Part shown: positions 1 through 11,883 of the stretch, in pieces
How the letters are laid out: each line of letters starts with the position of its first letter
Numbering within the stretch: the stretch's first letter is position 1
Source of the DNA: Tretioscincus oriximinensis
Lineage: Eukaryota; Chordata; Lepidosauria; Squamata; Gymnophthalmidae
Reading direction: 5' to 3'
DNA: 64,000 bases
Assembly (NCBI GenBank): GCA_022410635.1
Contig: JAJVDF010000509.1
Coordinates: forward strand, 526,358-590,357
Notes under the pieces: model-generated
What the model saw: the letters and a program-made list of their open reading frames with translations, nothing else
What the model was told of the DNA's origin: nothing
The model's database searches: none
Made by a program: the position numbers and the translations under genes

Positions 1-1537
1 ACATAACACCAATCTTCAAAAAAGGTTCCTGGGGTGATCCCGGAAATTATAGACCCATCAGTTTAACATCAATTCCAGGTAAAGTGTTGGAAACCATAAT
101 TAAGGACAAAATTACTAAACACATGGAGAAGAACGCATTGCTGAATGAAACTCAGCATGGCTTCAGCAAAGTAAATCATGCCTTACCAACTTGCTAGAAT
201 TCTTTGAGAATATTAACAAGCATGTAGATAAAGGGGATCCAGTTGATATTGTCTACCTAGATTTTCAGAAGGCTTTTGATAAAGTCCCTCATCAAAGGCT
301 TCTAAAAAAGCTCCACACTCATGGGATAACAGGACAGACTTTATCCTGGATTGGAAACTGGCTAAAAGATAGAAAACAGAGGGTAGTATTAAATGGACAG
401 TTCTCTGAGTGGAAAGAGGTAAGAAGTGGGGTACCCCAGGAATCTATACTGGGACCCTTGCTTTTCAATATATTTATAAATGATCTGGATGCCGAGGTAA
501 ATAGTGAAGTAGCCAAGTTTGCTGACGATACTGAACTGTTCAGGGTAGTGAAAACTGAAAATGATTGTAAGGCACTCCAGAGTGATCTATTGAAATTGGG
601 TGAGTGGGCATCAAAATGGCAAATGCACTTCAATTTAAGCAATTGCAAGGTCATGCATATTGGGGCAAAGACCCCAAACTACTCCTACCACCTGATAGGA
701 ACCAAGCTTTCTGTGACCAAGCAAGAAAAGGATCTTGGGGTGTTGGTGGACAATTCAATGAAAATATCAACCCAGTGTGCAGCAGCACAAAAAAGGCAAA
801 TTCCATGTTGGGGATAATTAGGAAAGGAATCAAAAACAAGTCAGCAAATATTATATTGCCTCTTTATAAATCTGTGGTGAGGCCACATTTGGAATACTGT
901 GTTCAATTCTGGTCACCACATCTCAAGAGGGATATTTTGGAACTGGAGAAGGTGCAGAAAAGGGCAACAAAAATGATCAAGGGTCTGGAGCACCTCCCTT
1001 ACGAAGCAAGGCTGCAACACCTGGGCCTCTTCAGCCTTGAAAGGTGACGTTTGAGAGGTGATCTGATTAAAGTGTACAAAATCATGCATGGGATGGACAG
1101 GGTGAATAAAGAAAAAATGTTTTCTCTATCACACAANACTAGGACCAGAGGGCACTCCTTNAAATTGTTGGGTAGAAAAGTGAGAACAGACAAAGGAAAG
1201 TATTTTTTCACCCAGAGGGTCATCAGCCTGTGGAATTTACTTCCTGAAGAGGTAATGGTAGCTAACAGCTTGGATAGTTTCAAGACATGACTAGACAGGT
1301 TTATGGACACCAAGGGTATAAATGGATACTAGGATGGATGTCTGGATGTTGCTTCCGGGATGGAGCAACAAGCAGGACTCCTGAAATACCATTTGCAGGG
1401 AGTCATGAACAGGAGCATATTTTGCTTTCCTTTGTTCAGACTGCCCAGGTGAATCTGGTGGACCTCTGTGTGACACAGAATGTTGGACTTGATGGGCTGT
1501 GGCCTGATCCAGTATGGCTCTTCTTATGTTCTTATGT
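1..1537 (+). mobile_element. CR1/L3-type LINE, RT part to 3' end, 5' cut by window edge
   Basis: Non-LTR retrotransposon copy. It runs from the middle of the reverse transcriptase to the 3' end, where an octamer-repeat tail of the form CTTATGTTCTTATGTTC closes it at about 1537. The translation shows typical CR1 blocks: NYRPISLTSIPGK, VYLDFQKAFDKVPH, an RSGVPQ block, FADDT, and EKDLGVLVDNSMK further down. It is decayed: at least two frameshifts (about 168-190 and 735-780), an in-frame TGA after SLER at about 1045, and two single Ns. A close relative lies antisense at 51.7-53.4 kb. The 5' part, including the endonuclease, is outside the window or lost. Confidence 0.93.
3..1290 (+). pseudogene. 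CR1 reverse transcriptase, frameshifted
   Basis: Remnant of the CR1 ORF2 polymerase, which copies element RNA into DNA by target-primed reverse transcription. Frame 3 covers about 3-170 (FKKGSWGDPGNYRPIS), frame 2 covers 191-about 735 and frame 1 covers about 735-1290. The catalytic FADDT box at 518-532 keeps both aspartates. The C-terminal block (HLEYCVQFWSPHLKRDI, then FFTQRVISLWNLLPEEV) is typical of chicken and reptile CR1 proteins. Frameshifts and the TGA at about 1045 show it cannot make one protein. The N-terminal half of the RT and the endonuclease are not in the window. Confidence 0.9.
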
Positions 1538-1869
1538 TCCAAAGGGGGGTGGGAGGGCAAGAAACAGTTTGGAAAATAGTGAAGCCAGAAGCAACCACAA
1601 GGATTGGCGTCCACAGCAGTGATGGAGATCCTGCTGTTTCAGCTGCTGTCTTTTGACAACAGTTCAAATTTCCCACACTGCAGCAGCTAAAGCCAGCAAG
1701 AATGGCAGGAGATCCACTGAGCTCTCTCTCCCTACTGTGGGTCCCAATCCCTGAGTGTGCTTCTGACTTCACTAGGAGCCAGAAGATCCCCAAACTGGCC
1801 ACCAATTGGATAGCTGACGCTGTACAATTGAAACACAGGCATGGCAAACCATCACCAGTGCATAGTGAA
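1538..1869. other. unassigned spacer after CR1 tail
   Basis: I see no splice-flanked exon, RNA gene or repeat that I can name. The short open frames here lack similarity that I recognise. Confidence 0.4.
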
Positions 1870-2180
1870 GGCCATATGAACACGAAGGCTTATAACCCAG
1901 GATATAGGATATCCCAGGTATAAACCATNGCTCCCACAGGGTACTCCTTCCTGAGCTATTGCAAAGTGGCAGTTCCAGTATACTCGTGATAATTGTGCTG
2001 CCACTATGGCAGTGTGAGTGATGCTGCTGTCACACCTACATGGCTCCCATGCTCCACCACAAAATCGGAATATTGTAGTGTGTTCATCACTGACAACCTG
2101 CAACAACCCACGAACATGTGTACTGGGGTTGCCTGGATCCCATTCCCATCCAGGCATTAACCTATCATGTGCACATGGCC
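1870..2180. mobile_element. candidate MITE with GGCCAT terminal inverted repeats
   Basis: The left end GGCCATATGAACACGAAGG and the inverted right end GGCCATGTGCACATGATAGG resemble each other, and the match continues loosely for about 35 nt. The ends recall the four GGCTG...GTGCACAC elements at 13.9, 18.5, 22.6 and 59.4 kb. The flanking triplets differ (GAA and TTA), so a target-site duplication is not supported and the call stays tentative. Confidence 0.4.
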
Positions 2181-2475
2181 TTAACATTAATTGTGTTAAC
2201 CTACAGTTGCAACAGTTTTCTGAGCAAACTCTGCTCAGACACCACGTTGCTGTGCGTTTGGTGCATGATGAAACCATTTTTCAGAACCAAACAGCTTTCA
2301 TGCCCATTTTCCTCCCATAATGTATCATATCCAGAAAAAAGAAAAAAAGAAAAACAAGCAAGCAGCTCTCATGTTTTATTTGGTTTTTCTGGTTTTCATT
2401 ACACACTTCCCCCTTATCTTTATGTTTTGCCCATAATGTATCATATCAGCATTTACTATATGGATACATTTCGAA

Positions 2476-2600
2476 GGAGCAGCTGTATTAGTCTGAGTTT
2501 CTTGTAAGGGGACACTGAAGAATTTTATTGATAAATAAGAGAAGGTAGGCAGCATGAGCTTTTGCACACAAGTCAATATCTTTAGATGCTATAGAGTGAG
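2476..2600 (+). repeat. reptile interspersed repeat, GTTAGTC / AGCTTTTG module
   Basis: It contains AGCTGTATTAGTCTGAG, then GCATGAGCTTTTGCACACAAGTC and a degraded CTTTAGATGC end. This is the same module as at 44630-44825 and 39785-39910 (consensus-like TAGCTGTGTTAGTC ... GCATAAGCTTTCGTAGAC ... CTTCTTCAGATGC). It is a repeat I recognise from reptile genomes but cannot place in a class. Confidence 0.6.
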
Positions 2601-3430
2601 GAACTGCCTAGAAAATGTAGCGGTAGATTGAACTTTTCAGTTCTAGACAATTTTCAGCTTTGCCGTAGCAAACATAATTTGAAATAATATTGTGTGTGTA
2701 GATTTTACAATTAACTCAACAGGATAGATTTACATCAGGTGGTCACACACAAAGCTCTGAGCTCAATGACTTTAAAAAAAAACCTGGTGATTCCAAGTGC
2801 ACTGCAGAAAACCATCAATAACCAGCTATTTTGCACTAACTACAAATTCTAAATTGTATTTAATAGTAATTTTGATACTCAGTTGCTCAGCTTCTTTTTC
2901 GACCCAACCTNAAGCAATATGCATCGGATGAGACTTGAAACTTTTTCCTACTTGATTCTATAACTGTCTTGATACAATCCAAAATAAATGAAATTGCACC
3001 AAACAATAGGCTCCCATGTAATCATAATAATCATAACATTCAGGAAACATGTTATGATTATCAGCACAAACTCTGAAGTCAGGTTATAATTACTGTGATT
3101 GCATGTGAGCCAACTGTATTGTTTAATACAATTTCACTTATTTTGTATTTCTGCACTACATCCAATTTTTAATTATACTATACATACACACACACACCAG
3201 AGCAGCTTACTTTAGGGGGCAGTGGGCTCATGGCCAGCTCGCACGTACCGGTTTCATTCCATGGTGATGGCAGCAATCTCATTGTGAGGAGCACAGCATC
3301 ACCATAAGAGGGGCGCTAGAATCATGGTCATGTCACTCCCACGTGCCTTGGAAGTCTGCATCTCAAATTTCCCACTCTTGGAAGTAGCAAGGAAATGGGT
3401 CTCTTTCATGCCAACAGTTTGGACAGTCTG
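2600..3430. other. AT-rich non-coding, one small hairpin
   Basis: No gene seen. A hairpin at 3027-3061 has perfect 13-nt arms (ATAATCATAACAT and its complement) and a 9-nt loop. A short (CA)n run lies at 3185-3197. Confidence 0.4.
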
Positions 3431-3439
3431 TAATATTGA

Positions 3440-3735
3440 CAAAAACAAAGAAAGAAGAGCAAGAAGAAGAAGAAAAAGAAGAGAAGAAAAAGAAGAAAAG
3501 GACTGTGGAGGGAGGAAGAAGATGANGAGGAGGAGGAAGAAAGAGAAGAAGATAAGATGGATTGGGACCCTGGGGGGAGGAGGGGGGATCAGGGTAGGAG
3601 GGTGCAAGTGGAGGGAGGGGTGTGTGGAAGAGGCGGATAAGAGGAGGGGAGGAGGAGGAAAGATAGGAGGAAAGTGAGGGGAGGAGGAGGGGAGGGAGGG
3701 GGGGAGGGGGAGGAAAGAGGGAGAGAAGAAACAAA
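3440..3735 (+). repeat. polypurine GA/GAA/GGA tract
   Basis: About 295 nt are almost pure purine on the + strand. It begins as AAG/AGA triplets and becomes G-rich (GGGAGGAGG...) from about 3565, with several closely spaced runs of three to nine Gs at 3570-3715. Long open frames in all phases here encode only low-complexity Lys/Arg/Glu or Pro/Leu/Ser and are not genes. Confidence 0.85.
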
Positions 3736-3817
3736 AATTTGTTCAGTGTACCCCCAAAACCTACAGGCCAAAGTTTTGGCCCTCTCCACTGGTCTAATAG
3801 AAATCTTGTTTAGTCCA

Positions 3818-4037
3818 TATATGGTCTTATGGTTAGAGTGTCTTTCGGTTCAAGTCTGCACTCCTCCACAAAGCCTGCTGGGTGACCTTGGGATTGTCAC
3901 AGTTCTTTAGAGCTTTCTCAGACCCATGTAGTTCACAAGAGGTCTGTTGTTTAGAAAAGAAGGTTATATTAGCCGTTTTGATTCATTCAAGGTTGTAAAA
4001 AGCAGGATATAAAAACCGACTCCTCTTCTTCTATTTC
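3818..4037 (+). mobile_element. Sauria-type tRNA-headed SINE, diverged
   Basis: It shows the recognisable series TTATGGTTAGAGTG, GGTTCAAGTCTGCACTCC (B-box-like), TGGGTGACCTTGGG, and a 3' end with AGCAGGATATAAAAACC followed by CTCTTCTTCT. Head and body match the copies at 5209, 31973 and 56738. Confidence 0.8.
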
Positions 4038-4039
4038 AG

Positions 4040-5208
4040 TCTTAAGAATAAACAGTAATTCTAATTACCTTTAGTTAGGAAAAGTCATATTTATTTCAAT
4101 GAGCATCAGTTCCTTGCTAGGAATTTCATAGCAATAATAAGCAGGTTTTTTTATTTCCCAACTATCCATTTTTCCCATATTTATTTTCCAAAGAAATATA
4201 GTATAAAGTGCTGGAAATATACACACATTAACTTCCTACACTGTTTATAAAAAGTTTAGATCAGAGAGATATGTATTAACTTGGGACACTAGTAGTAGCT
4301 GCCCTGAAAATTGGATGTACAATTTTTAGTCAAGTGTGAAAACAAAAAGCAGCTATTTATTTATCTAATTTGAGTGATGGGAATGAAGACTACAACAGAA
4401 ATTGCTAGCTATAAAAAAGAGCACCATTACCATAAATTTTCCTCCGTGTGGAGAGTGAAACATGCTTCTGTTTTTAAAAAGGAATTTTTAAGGATGGCAA
4501 GTTCAAAGAGTCATTATAATAAGGAATATTGTGTTTAATAAAATGAAATATAAGAGTGGAAAATCTAAGATGGCATTGTATCAATAATATTTTTGATTAA
4601 ATTTGACTCCTAATTAAAGATGAGACTGACACAGGGCAGAAAATACCAGTGAAGCAAGACTGACAATCTGTTTCTTATTATCTCTGACTTTGTAGAGGCA
4701 TAGCAGGCTCCTTTTTAACTACTGTTTCATCCTTTAAAAATAAATAATTAAAAAGGTAAAGGAGTTTTGTTTTGTCTCTGTTAACCAAACTGTAATTCCA
4801 AACCTATACCATGTGGGAAAAGTCTTGCATAAAATATTGCTTCAGAAGCAAACATTATCAAGTTATCTTTGCATTTTGACCATGGAACAGGAACACCAGA
4901 GGAAAGAGCAGAGAGCTTGAGACAGATATTTCAAAAAGAGCCAGGAAACCTGAAGTATTAATGAGCCCCTCCCAGATTACTATATAAAAGCTATTCTGTG
5001 TTATATACAATCACATTCCTGTCTATTTCAGGATTACTGCATGCTCTTATATTATTTACTCTGACTCAATGATTGCTTAATTGTATAAGTTCAGAGAAAC
5101 ATCCACACACATGAGGTTACATAATACGCCAACTATCAAAAACACCCAAAAACTTCCAGGAAAAGAAAACTGATATTGAAACAATATGTGGGGTCAGTAT
5201 TTATTCAT
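4040..5208. other. AT-rich non-coding
   Basis: No open frame, exon or repeat that I can name. A+T is high, with several poly-A and poly-T runs. Confidence 0.4.
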
Positions 5209-5423
5209 AGCCAGTTTGGTGTAGTGGTTAGAGTGTTGGATTCCTATCTGGTAGTTTCCCGGTTTGATTCCGCGCTCCTCCATGAAGCCAGTTGGAAGTC
5301 CTTGGGCCAGTCATAGTTATTTAGAATTGTCTCAGCCCTGTCTACTTCACAGGATATTTGTTGCGGAGAAAGCAACAAAAGCTATATGCACCACCCTTTG
5401 GTGAGAAAGGCGTTATAAACAAA

Positions 5424-5425
<2 letters not shown>
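5209..5425 (+). mobile_element. Sauria-type SINE with TTC tail
   Basis: The A-box region reads AGTTTGGTGTAGTGGTTAGA and the B-box region GGTTTGATTCCGCGCTCC. Then come CTTGGGCCAGTCATAG and a 3' end with GAGAAAGGCGTTATAAAC. The tail runs directly into the TTC microsatellite at 5424, which probably grew from the SINE tail. Confidence 0.85.
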
Positions 5426-5454
<29 letters not shown>

Positions 5455-5670
5455 CTTCTTCTTCTTCTTCTTCTTCTTCTTCTTCTTCTTCTTCTTCTTC
5501 TTCTTCTTCTTCTTCTTCTNNNNNNNNNNNNNNNNNNNNNNNNNNNNNNNNNNNNNNNNNNNNNNNNNNNNNNNTCTTCTTCTTCTTCTTCTTCTTCTTC
5601 TTCTTCTTCTTCTTCTTCTTCTTCTTCTTCTTCTTCTTCTTCTTCTTCTTCTTCTTCTTCTTCTTCTTCA
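5424..5670 (+). repeat. (TTC)n microsatellite with internal assembly gap
   Basis: Perfect CTT/TTC repeats run on both sides of 55 Ns at 5520-5574. At least 190 nt are resolved. The Ns probably mark unresolved repeat length. Apparent poly-Ser, poly-Phe and poly-Lys/Glu frames are artefacts of this tract. Confidence 0.97.
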
Positions 5671-8600
5671 TCAAATGGAATAAAGAGATCTATACTAGTT
5701 TAGGATCTATACAAGTTTAGATCAAGAATGCTATGTTAAAGAAAATTCAACAATAAATGGAAGAACCGTGGTGAGAAGAAGTAAGAAGATCTGCAACATC
5801 TTGGTAACAATGCCTTTAACATTTATTAGAGGTGAAATAGAAACATTGGCATGAGAAAATACCATTTCATAGCCACTTTTGGACTGCAAATTATTGAACC
5901 TAAGTGTCTACTGTTCCAGTAATCTGCTACATAACTGTTTGTAAGACTGACAGGAGGATTGGCAGATGTTATCCAGCTATCTGTAGACTATGACACCAAC
6001 TATGTTCATATTTCAGCACTACAGAGCACAAGAAGGCTGGGGTACTTCAACTCACCCTTAGGATTCAGCATCTGCCATTCATATACCCCTCATCTCGCTC
6101 TTCAATCTCTGAATTGACAGNTCAGTTCCAAATAAAAAAGATCTTCTTTACATAGGAAAAAGTTCCAGGAGTGGTCTTTTCTAGTATAGCACCTGAATAA
6201 AGCAGTCACATAGATTGCTTTTGCCACTCCAGGATCTTTATGGCAATGACAATAGGCAGTGGACACCCTCAGAATTGTTATATCTGTTGTGAGGAAGGAT
6301 GCTATGGAACACGCCCCTTCTGTTGCTCTACAGCAGTAGACTCCATTGGCATTTGACTTTCACATTTCTAGAGCTCCACAATAACAATTGGCATGTAGCA
6401 TTCAGCTAATTGGACTGGGACATGCCAGATTCGGCCACATATCTTTCCACTGTACACATCCTCAAAGTGTTTTAAATTTAGTCTTCTTTTCAGTAATGAA
6501 GAAAATCCAAAATAATGGGACTTGATCCAAACAGAAAATCCTGAATTTGAATACTGGGTTTGAACAGTATAATTTGAGGATATATTAAGCACATAATGAA
6601 AATGTTTAAATCAAATATAATCTGAATCGAGTGTCTTCCCATAATGCTTCATATGTTCTAGACAATTCTCAAGCACCATTTGGTTACCTTTGATTTTACT
6701 TTAAAACGTCTTTCTTGGTACTAGCAGTAACAATNTGGCTTCATTCACTGTTCCCATCAAATAAAGTTTAGATGTAACTATGACAGGATCTGTATGTCAC
6801 TCCAGAAAAGTCCAAAATNTGAAGGAATTATTCTTAACCCATGAGGCTACCATTGTAGAAGCAAAAAGCACTTGTAGGCCAAATTCCTACTTTGATTTGA
6901 GAGTAGTTTAAGGAATTTGTAGGAACAGAGCGATCACATTACGAATGGCTTCATTATTTCCCAATCATTCAAAAACTATTTTTAAACTTACCTGGCATTT
7001 ACCTTGCAGTGGCTTCTTTTAAGTGGTCCACAATTATTTCTAAATTGTGATCACATTCCTATCAGAAGAGTGAATGATATATTCTAGCGTTTTGGGGTTA
7101 TGCATGTTGCACGGTACAGTATGTTTCATCCAACTGCAGTGAGCAGGAAGCAACATCTTCCTCCTCTATTTGTCATGTCTGTCATATCAGGAGGGCACCA
7201 GTTAGCAACACTGTAAAGTGTGTGAGAAGGGTGCATCCTGTGCTCTCTGCGGTTGCTGGAATTCCCTCCTTACTGTGGGTGTCATGTTCGTGACAATTGT
7301 GGAGGGCACCAGCAACACCAGATCAAGGGAAAGCTTTTTTCACCACCATCACCAACCCCAATATAGAGCCTGGGGTGATAGCTTTTCCTGCCCCCCCTTC
7401 AACTCCACCAACCCTGCAGCTATATAATTAAGTCTAATGAAGGCCATCTATTGTGAAATATCACTTCTGCAACATGACCTTAATTGTTCCTGGCAACACC
7501 AATGTTCTCCTGAGTCTTAAGCACAAACTGCAAAGTGAAAGTATATAGGACCAGGCTGTGACAGATTAGGAATGTAAAAGTCACTCCTGAAAGTAAGGGA
7601 GAAGGAAAGATCAAAACTTTGAAAAAGTTCTCAACAGACTAAGCNGAAAGCAGCCATCTAAGCAACTCAGCAAGAGGTTGCAAACCTGTCACAAGAGTGC
7701 AGACAACCAAAAGAGCCATTTTTGCTTCATGGGCCTTGGATAAAAAAATAAAAGTACATTCAGTTGTAGCTATCCCCGTGAGGCTTCTCCTCCACACTTT
7801 GATAAGCATACAGAGGAACACGCTTTTGACTGCAAGCCATTAAAAATGAATTATTTCTTGGTCACTCCAAATAAAACCTTACATGTGCTTTGGAAGATAT
7901 TATAGTCCTTCACAAGAATGTGGAAATTGTATGTAAGTATTGTTCTGCTTTGAAAGCCTGTATATTTCTTTGTGCTCTTTTCATATCTCCAAACGAAGAA
8001 AAGCAAAAGCAAAAAAAAAACACTCAATTTTTTATCAAATGATTTATAAATGTAATTTGTTGCCTTAGGGGGGGTGAGTTTCTGCAATGATTCAAATTAG
8101 TATCACTAAGAGCTTTTAATTAAAACCTAAAATATGTATGCCAGTATAAAAAAAATAACATTTTTACAGTTTTATTAATAAGGCTATTTGTTAAGAGCTC
8201 CTGAAGCAATGGTGCTTTTGAAGATAAGCAGTAAAACAACATTAGTTTGGCACTTATATTAATTCTTTACAGCTCTAGAATCCATTTCCCACCCCGTCCT
8301 TTCAGTGAAAAAAAATCACCATAGATGCTCCTGCTTGCAAGGGTGATTGTTCTTTGTTAAAGAGAGGTGGGGGATAGATGTATACAAGAGAAAAGAAATA
8401 TGACTGAAATATGGAGAGCTGCCACCAGAACGCTATCAAAAGCTGGTAAGAACATTTGACTTGGGAGAATCAGCACCGCTGTTCCAGTTTGAATTAATGC
8501 ATTTAACTGAAGTGTGAGAGGAAGAATGTGGTATGAGCTCAACAGGGGAGCAAGGGAGCCTTCAGTATTAATAGGAACTTTATGCTAGAAGAATCTGCAG

Positions 8601-9290
8601 GTAGTGAATGAACAGCTGGGGAACAGTTTGATTCACAGATGCTTTGGCTTTACTCGGAAGACCTGTGGTGAAATTCATGGATGTATTACAAATAAATCTA
8701 TTGCTTTTCCAGCTGTGAATCACAAATAACAGCCTGAGTGTCCTGGGCCAATTGCCCTAAAAACTGAAACATATTGGATTGGATAACACAAGTGCTTACT
8801 CTATAATAGTTCTATCATAGCACTTTAATAAGCAGAACAATGGTGCCCTATCAGTAACGGAAACAAAATCTTTCCAACTTGTTCTGAATCAAGATACTGC
8901 AATCAAATACCAATTTTCGGACATTAATTAGATTAAGGGTTTTCCTGGTCCAAATGATTATGTAATGTCTGCCTTCAGAATGTTGGAGATCGAGGTAATT
9001 CCCATAATCAATAGAATTTAAATAGAAGCGGAAAGGTTAGATTTTGCAGTCTATGCAATCAGACATCACCAAAAAGACTTTCTGCAAGCCAAGTTCATTA
9101 TATACAACATGCAAGTTGGATTGGAAATTGTTTCCACAAGGCTGATTCAAGCATGGTCGGTCTTACATGCTGTTTGCTGCAGAAATATTTCCATGGTACT
9201 CCATGTAAAGCTGAAAAAATTGAAAATGACTCTTCATACAGACAACCCAGTTACATGTAAATCTTACCGGCACTGAAACACAATTCTGAC
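5671..9290. other. non-coding, no gene recognised
   Basis: About 3.6 kb without a supported gene. Around 7160-7310 two segments share the string GAGGGCACCAG and similar context (GTCATGTC... and GTCATGTT...), suggesting an old partial duplication. The open frames here are short and isolated. Confidence 0.4.
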
Positions 9291-9294
9291 AGCT

Positions 9295-9720
9295 GCTGTT
9301 GCTGACACACTGCAGTAGGGCCTTGAAGACAGTAATGGGCTGGATGGGGACAACAAATTGAAGCTGAATCCAGACAAGATGGAGGTGCTGTATGTTACAA
9401 CATCCCGAGTCAGTGAAGTTGGGGAGCATCCTGTCCTTGGGACGAGTGCAAAATCTGGGGATGCTTTTGGATCCCGGGCTGATGCTTGAAGATCAGGTGG
9501 AAGTGGTGGCCAGGAGAGACTACTTCCAGCTACATCTGGTTCAACAGTTACGGTCATTTGTGGANAGGCTAAAGTAATCTACACTGGAAACTTCCAGATT
9601 GGGCTACTATAATTCACCCTATATGGAGCTGCCATTGAAAATGGTTTAGAACACACCAGTTATACTGCTGGCTGGGATAATTGGCCTGGCATGTATCACA
9701 CGGGTCTTGAAAATACAGGT
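9295..9720 (+). mobile_element. L2-clade LINE fragment, decayed RT
   Basis: Sense-strand remnants of the L2 reverse transcriptase C-terminal part: NKLKLNPDKMEVL at about 9354, then DPGLMLEDQVEVVARR, then LHLVQQLRSF. Later out-of-frame pieces correspond to the DYCN-LY-GLPLK segment. These match blocks of the long L2 ORF at 16010-17112 (RLNPDKTEVLLV, LVRQLRPFLD). Frameshifts and one N make it a dead copy. Confidence 0.8.
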
Positions 9721-10480
9721 TTTCCCCTTGCCTGGAAGCACCCCCTGTATACCTTAGGAAGAAGAGTTGTTTATAAATATAAAAAGCAGTGAATGGATCA
9801 CTTGAAAGTACATTGAATCAATGTAATTCATCAGTTTTTTCTTGACATGGCTCTGATTCACATCCGTATAAGAATTTGCACGTTACTGAAAGCTCACTTG
9901 AAATTCAAAAAACGTACCTTATTCAATGAGAGTACATGCTGCCAATTAATTTTAATAGCAACCCAAAATCAGACACNTGATCAGAAGACTCAATTGGTAA
10001 AGTCTAGGTCAGAAGTTTAGTACACTTGGTAAATTAACCATAACTCTGAAACTGAACCTTTGACATATGATGTCAAACATGTGTCTGATATTGCTGAAAT
10101 GGAGAGCATCTGCAGCTCAAGAAAAGTGTTCATATCTTTGGGCCCTTTCAGATGAGATTTTTTTTGTTGGGATGAGCATTCTTACAGGCATTCTGCTACC
10201 AGACAAGTCAGTATTTTCAATATAAATAGTCTTTCTTGTTTCCTTATAGCATTGAGTATTCTGCTTTTTGGCATGTTGTTGGCTAGTAAGTATACTTTAT
10301 TTTTGTTAATGTTTGTGTGGTACCATTATGGGTACCACACAATGTATGTACCATGAGCAAAGGGTTCACACAGCTCTACACTTAGGATTTTCCTGTTCCA
10401 GACTTCATTCATCTTCTGGACCATGTTTTATCATCAAAATAGGTTCCTGGGTACTCTGAGGCCAAGAACCTTCACTCATG
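9720..10480. other. non-coding with one perfect hairpin
   Basis: No gene seen. At 10313-10342 the arms TTGTGTGGTACC and GGTACCACACAA enclose a 6-nt loop. Confidence 0.45.
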
Positions 10481-10483
10481 GCC

Positions 10484-10790
10484 ATCAAGAAGAAGAACTG
10501 GGTTCTCATACCCCACTTTTCTCACCTTTCAAAGGGACTCAAAGCAGCTTACAAGGGTATTTTGCCTGAAGGCTTACATTCTATCTGNCTCACCAGGCTG
10601 TGGTGGTTTCCATTTATCTACTTGCAGTCAGTTGCAATTTCTTGCAATTGTTGCTTTCAAATAGCTGGGTTGGCTATCGCTACATGCTAGGAGAAGATGC
10701 TCACCCCTCCCCATGTCTGACACAGGGCTTCAAAACCTGATCTCCCAGACAAGAGACCATTTCCTTAGCGACTGAGCCATTTGTGCCTGC
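10484..10790 (-). mobile_element. about 300-bp tRNA-headed SINE, copy 1
   Basis: Read on the minus strand it begins GGCACAAATGGCTCAGTCGC (A-box-like), continues with GGGAGATCAGGTTTTGAAGC (degraded B box) and a unique body with AACTGACTGCAAGTAGAT. It ends TTTGAGTCCCTTTGAAAGG, GTGGGGTATGAGAACCC and a short TTCTTCTT tail. Copy 2 (46903-47230) matches along its whole length; copy 3 (58309-58597) is more diverged. Confidence 0.85.
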
Positions 10791-10799
10791 ACAAAGAAC

Positions 10800-11880
10800 A
10801 GCTCTGTAACTCAGGGTCAGTTTGGGAACTTCTCAAGAACAAATTGAAACCAACCTCTGTTCAATCTATAGACTGTATTCAGATTCAGAACTGCATAACT
10901 GGATCCACATACATGTGACATGGAAGCATCTAAGAAGTGGAAACGTGCTACCACTATTACCCACTTACAAACTGTACACAAACACACAACAATGAATGAG
11001 GATTAAAGTTTGATTCCATCATCAATATTAAAACAATTTGTGAAAACAAAGGAGACGAAATGGTACATTGTCTTTGCATGGTGTGATGAAATTGGGGGAG
11101 TCCCTCTGACATGAGTCAGCAGATTCCTATAAAACTGGTTCAGAATAGCAGTTTTCAGTTGTCATGTCTATCAGTGACCATGTGCTTTGTCAAATGAAAG
11201 AAAGATCCTTAGCAGAAGCTCACATCTAGCATATAAAATCCACAGAGTTATTTCATCAAGCTCCTACTGTAAAGTTAGGCACAGAGTGTCTTCTCACATT
11301 ATTAGCTATAAGAATAGACTTGAGTAGTTATTGTTGGTACCATCAGGAACTCACCAGATCCCTTCAGTAGCCAAAGCACTTTTTTTCTTTTCAGACATTT
11401 CTTTAAAAAACCCTAAAATCTACATAAACCATGCATCTGTGTTAAAGGACAGAAGACGTAAATTTCCAAGGGTGTGCAAGTATCAGAGGTGGGGTATCGG
11501 ATACATAGGACAAAATCTGTATAAAAATCAAGTTTATTTAATAAAGCAGATATATTATTGGTACTTAAAAATTGTTAGAATTTAAACTAAGCTTGTTGAG
11601 GGGTGGGTAGTAGGAGGGGATAAAGGGGAATGGAGTAATGTTGAACAAAATAATCTCTATTGGGACAGCCCATTCTGCTTCAGTCCCAGTTCCTAGCCTT
11701 TATTATTTCAAAAAGGATTCTGTTTCAGAGAGGAGTCTCTTCCAGGTCTTTCAAATGATGGTATTGAAATGAGCCCATTATGTAGAGGCAAGCTATCCAC
11801 ATGTGGCCTTTGTACCACAGAAGATCCACTGATAGACCAGGGCCAAGGCCCATTTTGGCACTACTATAGATAGGTTATAT
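10800..11880. other. non-coding, no gene recognised
   Basis: No supported gene or named repeat. The 84-residue open frame at 11331-11585 has no motif and no splice context that I recognise. Confidence 0.4.
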
Positions 11881-11883
11881 GCA

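Noticed and set aside
1287..1622. Open frames overlapping the CR1 3' end on both strands
   Set aside because: They recur in every CR1 copy (for example 26852-27214) and are 3' UTR sequence of the element.
3299..3789. Several overlapping open frames of more than 60 codons on both strands
   Set aside because: Produced by the polypurine/polypyrimidine tract, which lacks stop codons by composition.
5342..5720. Long open frames of poly-Ser/Phe and poly-Lys/Glu
   Set aside because: They are translations of the TTC microsatellite and run through Ns; no gene structure.
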